Source of the DNA: Fonsecaea monophora
Lineage: Eukaryota > Ascomycota > Eurotiomycetes > Chaetothyriales > Herpotrichiellaceae
Reading direction: 5' to 3'
Assembly: GCF_001642475.1 (NCBI RefSeq)
Contig: NW_019174164.1
Coordinates: forward strand, 1 to 10,325
Length of the DNA stretch: 10,325 nt
The position numbers and the translations under genes are program-made. Shown in pieces: positions 1-6,375 of this stretch. Each line of letters starts with the position of its first letter. Within the stretch, counting starts at the first letter, position 1. The notes below the pieces were generated by a model. It made no database searches, was not told the origin of the DNA, and saw nothing but the letters and a program-made list of their open reading frames with translations.

Positions 1-135
1 AAAAATTGGTTTTGTGGATATTGTATACTGTTATTGCTGGATTGATACGTCCTTATCTAAGTCTGTTCTTGACCAAATGACTTACAACATATAGCTGGCA
101 GCACTATGTGCTTATGTATGTTAGAGTTAATAAGA
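1..135. other. Left-edge DNA not affected by RIP
   Basis: This stretch has normal CpA/TpG content: I count 21 such dinucleotides in positions 1-120, against 6 in the 1,140 bp of 241-1380. Two short open stretches are visible on the plus strand: one from position 2 to a TAG at 92-94, the other from just after a TGA at 78-80 through the minisatellite to a TAA at 261-263. They lie in different frames and could be remnants of one coding sequence, but I recognise no domain. No promoter or RNA gene is evident. Confidence 0.5.
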
Positions 136-263
136 ACAAGGGTAATAAAAGCAAGGGTAATAAAAGCGAGGGTAATAATAGCGAGGGTAATAATAGCGAG
201 GGTAATAATAGCGAGGGTAATAATAGCGAGGGTAATAATAACGATATAGATATCCTTAACTAA
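114..263 (+). other. Short open frame through the minisatellite
   Basis: An ATG at 114 opens a 49-codon frame that runs through all seven minisatellite units and ends at TAA 261-263. The upstream in-frame stop is TGA at 78-80. The product would be an Asn/Gly/Ser/Lys-rich pentapeptide repeat followed by a short acidic tail. It could be the tail of a decayed transposon or host gene, or chance. Nothing but the open frame and the codon-compatible unit length supports coding, so I do not call it a gene. Confidence 0.2.
136..240. repeat. 15-bp minisatellite, seven copies
   Basis: Seven tandem 15-bp units fill this interval. The last five (166-240) are identical copies of gcgagggtaataata. The first two (136-150 and 151-165) are variants that differ at the start of the unit and in its last few bases. 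The array ends exactly where the RIP-mutated block begins. Because 15 is a multiple of three, the array keeps one reading frame open, giving the pentapeptide G-N-N-S-E in the perfect units and G-N-K-S-K/E in the variant ones. The identical right-hand units suggest recent homogenisation or expansion from that side. Confidence 0.97.
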
Positions 264-1400
264 TTAATAGATATTAGTCTTATTCTCTTTCTATTCCCTA
301 CTTTTCTTAAGTCTTATACGCTTCTTTCTACTATTAATAATAGAATTCTAGCGGACTTCCCGCCTTAATATAAGAAGAATTAAATAAATTATTTCTATTA
401 CTTTTCTTTCTTATCTATTTATTCGATTTATTTTGATAGTTCTAAAGATAGATTCTTTATAAATTAATACGAGTCTTTCTTAAACTTATACTCTTTCTAC
501 TTAAGTAAATATTACTTTTCACTACCTTTTATCGTACGAGAACTTAATATCTCCTCTAATTTATAAAATTAGTCGTTATTAATATTCTCTAACTATAGCG
601 ATATTTAATTAGGTTAATATAAAACGGTTTAAAAAGCGAGACGTAAAATATTAGATATAAATCTTAATATTTCGTAGGAAGTATTAAATAATAAGTATTA
701 CTTTTAACCTTTATAAGAATATAAAAAGATCTTAAAAACTTATTAATAAGCTTTACGTTAGATCTTTACGTACGAATATTACGCGTTAAGAGTCGTATAA
801 AATTATCTTTCTTAAATTTAATAGTTTTATAATAGCGATCATAAAACTATTTAATAGATTATTAAGCTTTTTATTAGAGGTCCTTAACTTAGACTTTTAC
901 TTCTTAATTATAAGTAATTATCGCTTAAGTTTAGATATTCTGATTTAATTACTCTTCTCTTACTATATTTATATATATCGTTAATAAATAGCGATAATAT
1001 ATCTAAAATAAAGACGTTTTAATTATCTAGTTAACTACGCTATTATAGGTAAATTTAACTTTAAATAATAAGAAAGTCTAATCGTCTGAAGAATAATTAA
1101 TATAATAATATAAGTACGCTTTTAACGTTTAGTTTATTTACTTTATTTACTTATCTATTTATAAGTAATAAGATATAGATAAATACTTACGTATAGTAAG
1201 CTAGTAATAGAAGATTCTCTAATATCTAGATATAAATAAGAAGCCTCTATCGCTTATGATTAATTAAGGAACGTCTTATTTAGATACGATCTCGTTATTA
1301 AATAACTACGCTAACTTAGATATCTCGATATATAAGTAATATAAAATTAACTTAACTATCTTAGAGTATCTATAGACTACTACGAAGATCGAGTTATATA
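241..1400. repeat. Heavily RIP-mutated repeat-derived DNA
   Basis: This AT-dominated block lacks nearly all CpA and TpG: from 241 to 1380 I count only about six, while TpA is everywhere and CpG survives (many acg, gcg and tcg). Loss of CpA/TpG with gain of TpA and retained CpG is the classic signature of fungal repeat-induced point mutation, which acts on duplicated DNA during the sexual cycle. All frames are full of stops. The block is therefore most likely a dead transposable-element copy, but its class is unreadable because I find no intact coding motif, terminal repeat or target-site duplication. Confidence 0.85.
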
Positions 1401-2050
1401 CCTTTCTATCACGAACACCCACGTGACACTAGATACTTAGCTTACGCTACTAACTAAGGAGTTAGGCCGCTAGCTAAGTAGCTAGCTTACCGTATGTATA
1501 TAGTAAGAGGGGTCATACCTATTAACCTTAAAGCCTTCTTTAAGCGTTAACATCTCTATCTATAGGCTAGTTATCTATCATTATTGATCCTATAGTATAT
1601 ACATTCACCCTCTAGTTAGGTAAGTAGTCTAATACTAGTAATATTACTTATTATATTAGTTATATAATATCTTATTTATAAGTAATAATATTAATAGTAA
1701 AGATCTTAAGGCTTAAAGTTAAGGTTATTGATAGCTACTATAGAAGGCTCTTCTAGCGATAATTCCTTATTTATAAACATCTTAAAGTTCTTCTTAATCT
1801 TTATAATAAATCTACTATAGATTTCTATATATATCAAGCTTAAATATATATTTATTTAAAGGTGTATGAAGCTCTATATGATAGGTTTAAGATAGATTAC
1901 GCTATTCTAGAGTACGTAGACCTATACCGTTTTATATATATGATGGTGTAACTATTACTGTACCCTCGGTATAACTACTAATTTTTATAGATTTTTACTC
2001 GCTACTGTAATTTTATAGAGTGCGACTTAGGACTTTACCTTTCACTAAAC
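1401..2050. repeat. AT-rich, partly RIP-depleted repeat-like DNA
   Basis: The sequence remains AT-rich and stop-laden, but CpA/TpG reappears from about 1410 (for example around the CACGTG at 1420-1425). This suggests a different repeat family or an older or weaker RIP episode than the block to its left. It contains three short perfect inverted repeats between 1450 and 1544, and an imperfect inverted match between about 1524-1544 and about 1711-1727. No gene is visible. Composition changes abruptly to gene-like DNA near 2050. Confidence 0.6.
1450..1544. repeat. Cluster of three tetraloop inverted repeats
   Basis: Three perfect inverted repeats lie within 95 bp, each with a 4-nt spacer. CTAACT/AGTTAG (1450-1465) has spacer AAGG. 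GCTAGCT/AGCTAGC (1469-1486) has spacer AAGT. CTTAAAG/CTTTAAG (1527-1544) has spacer CCTT. Such palindromes can arise by chance in AT-rich DNA, but the clustering and equal loop length could mark a transposon terminus or subterminal region. Confidence 0.45.
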
Positions 2051-2760
2051 TTAGCGACTGGAAATTCTCTGCTTTCGAAGTCGTCTCCCGTTCTGCCATT
2101 TCACATGTCTCTTTTGGCACAACTGGCTACAGGCTTGGGTAGGCCATTTTGTTCTATCCAGTGCCGAGTCATGGCACTCGTACGCCACCTGTGATGATAC
2201 AAGATGAACCACAATGACCCGAGCGCCCGTTTGTTTTACCTCAAGCCTCGGTATGCCCCTATTCCACGCTTGGTTGTGATCACTACAAGATACTCGGATC
2301 ATTGGCAAAGAGGAGTGGAATTCCGCTTCTGATGCAGTGTGTAACAAATGGGAAGGTCAGCAGACATCGGCCAGGTTAGAAGGGTCTTTGAATAGTAATC
2401 ACGGACCCACTTACGTACCCAGAATATGCGTGGGTAAGAGTTGGCTCTGGTACTCCCAGCATGACGAACTATGGATCGATCCAAGGAGATGGTAATTGTA
2501 CTGCATCAGCCAAGGCAAGTAGGCTTCCGTGGATCACTGGATTGCAAAGTGCATTTATTCCGTCGGATGTCTTACGTGAATGATAGGAGGGCTTGGAGAG
2601 CTACCGAGGCATGCGCGTTCACAATCTGCTCGAGCGCAAATGCATAAATACTGCTAACTACACGAGTTGGCAGGAGGAAGAAGGAGCAACAAGGAGTATC
2701 AAAGAAAAGTCACTTACATATCACAATTCTCTACACACTATCGCCGTTGACAATCTCATC
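2051..2760. other. Intergenic DNA and likely 5' region of the tautomerase gene
   Basis: Composition is normal here and there is no RIP signature. Short open frames exist on both strands, but none shows a recognisable domain. The frame of the downstream tautomerase is open back to 2593, with an in-frame ATG at 2611. I treat 2611-2760 as probable 5' leader because the enzyme needs an N-terminal proline right after its start Met. Upstream ATGs at 2580 and 2640 open a frame that closes at a TAA near 2655, so a small uORF is possible if transcription starts far enough upstream. No convincing TATA box was found. Confidence 0.5.
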
Positions 2761-3309
2761 ATGCCTCTGTGGTTGTTCCATCACACCAAAGACGCCTTCA
2801 GCATCGAGGACAAGGAGAAGATCGCTAAAGGCATGGCGAACATTTACACAACTTTCGGTCTCCCGGGGTTCTTTGCCCACTGCCAATTCGTTGAGCTAGA
2901 CCAAGGCAGCTTCTGGTCTGGCGGTAAGCAGCCGGACCACCACTCCTGCACTATCGGTATCTATCATGCTGCGGCCAGTATCCGCAATCCCGAAGAGGGC
3001 GAAATGTTTCTCAAGGCCCTCGACGACGTTCTTCGCCCTGTCTTAAGACCCAAGGACATCAGGTGGGAGAGCAACGTCCACGAGACCCCGCCTGACCTCT
3101 GGCGACTACAAGGCATGGCTGTGCCAGGATTTGGGACGGAGCTTTTCAAGAAATGGGTGGAGCGTGATGGTTTCACTGCGCAGGAGGAGGAGGATCTCCT
3201 CCGGCAGCAAGGTTACTTTGTAAGTTGAAACCAAACCAAAATCCAAGATTGTATGGTTGCACACTGACTTTAGTAGGATGACTCGCGTTGGAAGTTGCCA
3301 ACGTTCTAG
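2761..3309 (+). CDS. cis-CaaD-like tautomerase family protein (Tautomerase_3 type)
   Basis: This probably encodes a small soluble enzyme of the 4-oxalocrotonate tautomerase superfamily, in the fungal cis-3-chloroacrylic acid dehalogenase-like group (the Pfam Tautomerase_3 family). Members use an N-terminal proline, exposed after Met removal, as acid/base or nucleophile. Seen here: the start at 2761 gives Met-Pro-Leu-Trp, followed by YTTFGLPGFF (residues 29-38) and a VHETPPDLWRLQG block (106-118) typical of the family. Pro2, an Arg in the region of Arg75, and Glu108 are candidate counterparts of the family's Pro-1, active-site Arg and Glu. The start has A at -3. The frame can end unspliced at TGA 3226-3228 (155 aa), but a GTAAGT donor at 3220 suggests a last intron; splicing to 3277 gives a 163-aa product ending in DDSRWKLPTF. 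The substrate is unknown, and halogenated acids should not be assumed. An in-frame ATG at 2611 would bury Pro2 and is disfavoured. Confidence 0.85.
3220..3276 (+). other. Probable 3' intron of the tautomerase gene with tandem acceptor
   Basis: GTAAGT at 3220-3225 is a perfect fungal donor, CTGAC at 3264-3268 is a good branch site, and TAGTAG at 3271-3276 offers two acceptors three bases apart. The distal acceptor (intron 57 nt) adds ten residues before TAG 3307-3309. The proximal acceptor (54 nt) makes the next codon a stop. Retention adds two residues. All three forms keep the catalytic domain. Confidence 0.6.
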
Positions 3310-3395
3310 CTCTGGTGAAAGGGACAGAAAGGATGGTACGATCCCTCGGGCACACATGTCTAGGCGGAAGGGTAGTTCTTGTCTAACTTCTGTCG

Positions 3396-3401
3396 AATAA
3401 A
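3396..3401 (+). terminator. Candidate poly(A) signal for the tautomerase gene
   Basis: A canonical AATAAA hexamer lies 87 nt past the spliced stop codon, a plausible distance for a fungal 3' UTR. Fungal polyadenylation signals are loose, so this is suggestive only. Confidence 0.4.
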
Positions 3402-4045
3402 GTGATCTACATACTTTCTGTGCGCAATCATCTTTTGCGGAGTGCATGATTAATCTCGGACCGTGAGGGATATTATGAAAAAATCATAAAATTCTAGGCT
3501 GGTGACATTGGGCTCGTAAATTATTCGTACGAAGTCTTACAGAGAAATGTATCAAATGTGTCAAGTGAAAGATCAACTGACGTGTTTCCATTGTGCGACT
3601 CATTAGCTGTAACTATTTCTCTGTACTTTGCTTCGGTCTCTTCTTCCTGTCCTCTTCTCCACCATCAACTACACTACAGAGTCAAAGGAGCTTAACCCCA
3701 CAAGCAGAAAACCTTGTTGTTCGCTGTGAAATAATACGAAAAGAAGCCCGGCCAATGTGTGTCATCATTCCGGGCCCATCACTTTGACCGAGGAACGTAG
3801 TCAATAAACCTGTGCAAAACACGACCTAGACAGTGACCTGCCATCGGATATGGACAGCCCATGGGGCGTCATTTGTCCGACTCCTGGCTTGTTGCGGCCT
3901 TCGGTCCTGGTGACTAACAAGCTCCGACTGCCAATTCTCCATGCTCTCTGCCGAGGAATAACCCTCCGTTTAGCGAAATCGAATCATCGGGTAAATTAAT
4001 TCTAGGTGAACGAATAAGCGGCGCATCTAGTCAAGAGAGGATTCT

Positions 4046-4063
4046 GGGGAGGGAAGGGGGGGG
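4046..4063 (+). promoter_or_regulatory. G-quadruplex-capable purine tract upstream of the hydrolase
   Basis: The run GGGGAGGGAAGGGGGGGG can supply four tracts of three guanines with short loops, and it lies about 155 bp before the hydrolase ATG inside a longer purine-rich stretch. It could act as a nucleosome-excluding promoter element or fold into a G-quadruplex. Function is inferred. Confidence 0.4.
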
Positions 4064-4160
4064 AGCATTGCTGTCATATTACGGGGTTTCCCTTGACAGA
4101 TTAAAAGCACTCATATTTGCCCACTTCGTCCCCTACAAGATATCTATCTGTGTCACAGCC

Positions 4161-4183
4161 ATCTCTGATAATTTCTCAGAGAT
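4161..4183 (+). promoter_or_regulatory. Perfect 8-7-8 inverted repeat in the hydrolase leader
   Basis: ATCTCTGA (4161-4168) and TCAGAGAT (4176-4183) are perfect inverse complements separated by 7 nt, ending 36 nt before the start codon. It may be a dimeric regulator's DNA site or a weak hairpin in the 5' leader. The binding factor is unknown. Confidence 0.4.
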
Positions 4184-4219
4184 TCTACCGCAAAATAGTA
4201 CGAAATCCCAATTTCCATA

Positions 4220-5089
4220 ATGTCTACCTTGAGGTCTGCAGTCTACGTGGCTCCGCCAATTCCAATCCCTGGGTTCCCCGGGGCGGTATGGTCTCCGATA
4301 TCTTGTACTCTGATCTACTCAGAGACTGAGATGGTTCTGGTCGACACGCCGATCACCGTTCAGCAGACCAATGCTTTGCTTGATTGGATCCAAGACATCG
4401 CGCCGAAGAGACAGCTGCGGTACATTTATGTGACCCATGGTCATGGCGATCATTGGTTCGGGATTCCCATCATCCTGCAGCGCTTCCCGGAGGCCGTTCC
4501 CCTTGCTACACTGGGTACAGTCAAGCATATGGAGCAACAAATCGAGGAAAAATACTTCAAGGAGATATGGGAGTCGCGTTTTCCCAACGATATCCCCAAG
4601 CCATTCAAACTTGCGACCCCAATTCCTGATGAATGGAACCTCAAATTTAAGCTCGGCGACACATGGCATTTCCAGGTCGTGGAATGCGGCCACAGCGATA
4701 CACATGACTCGACAGTTCTCTGGGTTCCGCAGCTGAAACTCGCCGTGTGCGGGGATGTCATCTACGGGCAGGTCCATCAGATGTTGATGGAGGCGAATAC
4801 AAAGGCAAAGCGGGAGGAATGGCTGCGAGCCATCGACAGGGTTGAGGCATTGAATCCCTCCTACGTTGTGCCAGGCCATAAGCGTGCGGAGGAAATCGAC
4901 GGTGTTTGGCACATCGAGTCGACAAGAAAGTATATCCAAGACTTTGGTGAGGTTCTCGCGTCTGACCCCAAGAATGAGAAGGAGATCTTCGACAAGATGT
5001 GCAAGATCTACCCTTATCGGTTCAATCCTGGGGCGTTGATACTCAGCTCGCAAGGTGCCTTCATGGTGCCTAAACATTCACGTATTTGA
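4220..5089 (+). CDS. Metallo-beta-lactamase-fold hydrolase
   Basis: This intronless 289-residue protein has a complete MBL-fold dinuclear metal site. THGHGDH at residues 72-78 supplies His73, His75, Asp77 and His78; His158 in GHSDTHDS, Asp179 in CGDVIYG and His220 in PGHK supply the rest. The C-terminal half (the GDV-Y-VHQ stretch, then EEWLRAIDRVEALNP, and YPYRFNPGAL near the end) matches a group of bacterial and fungal MBL hydrolases usually annotated only as beta-lactamase-like. There is no signal peptide or membrane segment, so it is probably cytosolic. The family hydrolyses esters, lactones, lactams or thioesters; the substrate here cannot be told. Fungal MBL-fold enzymes are known in xenobiotic detoxification (for example the lactamase of the Fusarium FDB1 benzoxazolinone locus), a possible but untested parallel. 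The start is the first ATG, with A at -3. It lies 910 bp downstream of the tautomerase in the same direction. Confidence 0.93.
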   Translation: MSTLRSAVYVAPPIPIPGFPGAVWSPISCTLIYSETEMVLVDTPITVQQTNALLDWIQDIAPKRQLRYIYVTHGHGDHWFGIPIILQRFPEAVPLATLGTVKHMEQQIEEKYFKEIWESRFPNDIPKPFKLATPIPDEWNLKFKLGDTWHFQVVECGHSDTHDSTVLWVPQLKLAVCGDVIYGQVHQMLMEANTKAKREEWLRAIDRVEALNPSYVVPGHKRAEEIDGVWHIESTRKYIQDFGEVLASDPKNEKEIFDKMCKIYPYRFNPGALILSSQGAFMVPKHSRI

Positions 5090-5805
5090 TATTGACCATC
5101 CTTACGAATAATATTGGTTAATCACCACATTAACAGACCACGACCATTTCTCTTTCGAGTATCTTGCTCGCTTCTTACCGATAAAATGATACTATAGACG
5201 ATTGTGGGATTTCTTTGTGTCTGGACGCACAAGGCGATCCCCGGCTGTCCGAGGTTGGACGGGTTGAGAAGTAAGACAGAGATCGATATGACGATAGCGG
5301 TATCCTTTAGTTCTGCCAGGCTCGTCAAGCGTGAAAGGCGGGAAGTAGGAGTGGACGTTTTTGTGCCTCTTCCGAAGCGTGTTGGTTTGAACTCGTTCGT
5401 TGCGGCCAGGCTAGCCAAGCCACAGTGGCTTTTGCCTGGACTGAGCTGGGCCTCACTGTATGACATTTTCTTCTCGTGCAATCAAGGTTACGACCACTGA
5501 ATGTACACAATGTTATTCTGTAGAAATTTATTCCAGTGTCTTTTCCTACATTAATCGACCCTACGTCTAGTTATTCTAATATAATCTACGTCATAACTGT
5601 TTACTCCAAGACCCTTGGTTCCACGAGAATCGATACCATAACTAATCTACCTCGATACCGTCCAAGTCAATCCTATAGTTGTCTCCCAATAGGTCAGCTT
5701 TCTTTTCCACAGACGGGATTGCACATACCGTCAAGGTCTAGCACGCCGGCCATGATGTCTTCGCCAGAAAGACATCCTCCCGCTTAGTTGGGCTTATTGG
5801 ATGCT
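5090..5805. other. Intergenic DNA between convergent genes
   Basis: About 700 bp between the plus-strand hydrolase and the minus-strand gene at 5806. Frames of about 100-120 codons are open on both strands at 5122-5500, but the proteins have no recognisable motif and are mirror images of each other. An AATAAT at 5107-5112, 18 nt after the hydrolase stop, is a weak poly(A) candidate. Positions 5530-5700 are AT-richer. Nothing else is seen. Confidence 0.5.
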
Positions 5806-6375
5806 TCAAGATCCCATAGGATGGTTGATCTCAAACCAGCTCTCGCGGGGCGATGGCGAGCGGCGTGGACTTGTCATTCTCTCCTGCCGTTCCGCTTTCT
5901 CCTTCTCGCGATCGCGCCTGATGCCAACGAACTCGAACACTTCCGGAGCAGCCGCGGGAGGAGCTGGAAAGCTCGCGCTGTATGGATTTATGAACACCAT
6001 TTCTCGGTTGACTCTCAGCTTCAGGTAACCACCACCGAGGAACTTGAACGACAGTTCGTACATGCCATCGCAGCTCCTGATCTTGAAAGCTTTCCCACTC
6101 GCTCGTTTCGGGGGGCAGAACGGCCCAAAGTTGCAGCTGGTATTTCCATTGAGATACACCAGGCAGTGCCAGCTGCTTCTACGGTGGGAGCCTGGACAGG
6201 CCGAAGGATTGAGGGGTCCGAAAGGGCAACGCTCGCAGGCGTCCGTCGCTGTTCGTGCCTGCTGCACGCCCCACCCCGACCCCTCCTTCTCGATTGCTCT
6301 CTTTTTCCTGCATCCGAATGCAGCTTCGCCTGACACGTTAGCCTCGGGCGAGGCAGAATCCAAGTTTAGCCCCAT
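5806..6375 (-). CDS. Hypothetical cysteine-containing protein
   Basis: A 189-residue open frame starts at ATG 6375 and has no evident intron. I do not recognise a domain. The middle (residues 47-102) holds seven cysteines (47, 50, 60, 71, 81, 87, 102), including CERC and two Cys-Pro pairs. It is followed by a folded-looking segment with MYELSFKF (105-112), YLKLRV (117-122) and EVFEFVGI (145-152), then a charged, probably helical stretch (153-167). The tail is Ser/Pro/Arg-rich and ends ESWFEINHPMGS. The alternation of conserved-looking aromatic and hydrophobic positions and this tail resemble uncharacterised fungal proteins I have a vague memory of, which is why I prefer this frame. There is no signal peptide or membrane segment. 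The region is GC-rich and long frames are also open on the plus strand (5788-6333), so the call needs homology support. The start Met could lie further downstream, since the first 40 residues look unstructured. Confidence 0.5.
   Translation of the reverse strand: MGLNLDSASPEANVSGEAAFGCRKKRAIEKEGSGWGVQQARTATDACERCPFGPLNPSACPGSHRRSSWHCLVYLNGNTSCNFGPFCPPKRASGKAFKIRSCDGMYELSFKFLGGGYLKLRVNREMVFINPYSASFPAPPAAAPEVFEFVGIRRDREKEKAERQERMTSPRRSPSPRESWFEINHPMGS

Larger units (their letters stand above)
3310..4219. other. Intergenic region and promoter of the MBL-fold hydrolase
   Basis: About 900 bp without a defensible gene. The left part is the 3' region of the tautomerase gene; the right part is the upstream region of the hydrolase. 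It includes a homopurine G-rich run (4046-4063), a TA-rich TTAAAA at 4101-4106, a pyrimidine-rich stretch around 4119-4135 and an inverted repeat at 4161-4183. No ATG occurs between about 4110 and the hydrolase start, so 4220 would be the first start codon of a transcript beginning there. Confidence 0.6.

Noticed and set aside
136..240. CRISPR array
   Set aside because: The 15-bp units abut each other with no spacers, and the setting is eukaryotic; this is a minisatellite.
1..240. Telomeric or subtelomeric repeat
   Set aside because: No TTAGGG-type repeats are present; the minisatellite unit is unrelated, so distance to a chromosome end cannot be judged.
3593..3787. 64-codon plus-strand frame with a hydrophobic, signal-like start
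   Set aside because: It does not begin with ATG, it is short, and nothing after the hydrophobic stretch looks like a mature secreted peptide.
4319..5077. 252-codon minus-strand open frame
   Set aside because: It is the antisense shadow of the MBL-fold hydrolase, which has all its metal ligands on the plus strand.
5788..6333. 181-codon plus-strand open frame
   Set aside because: It begins at a non-ATG codon and shows no domain. The minus-strand frame over the same DNA has a more protein-like pattern, so I kept only that one.
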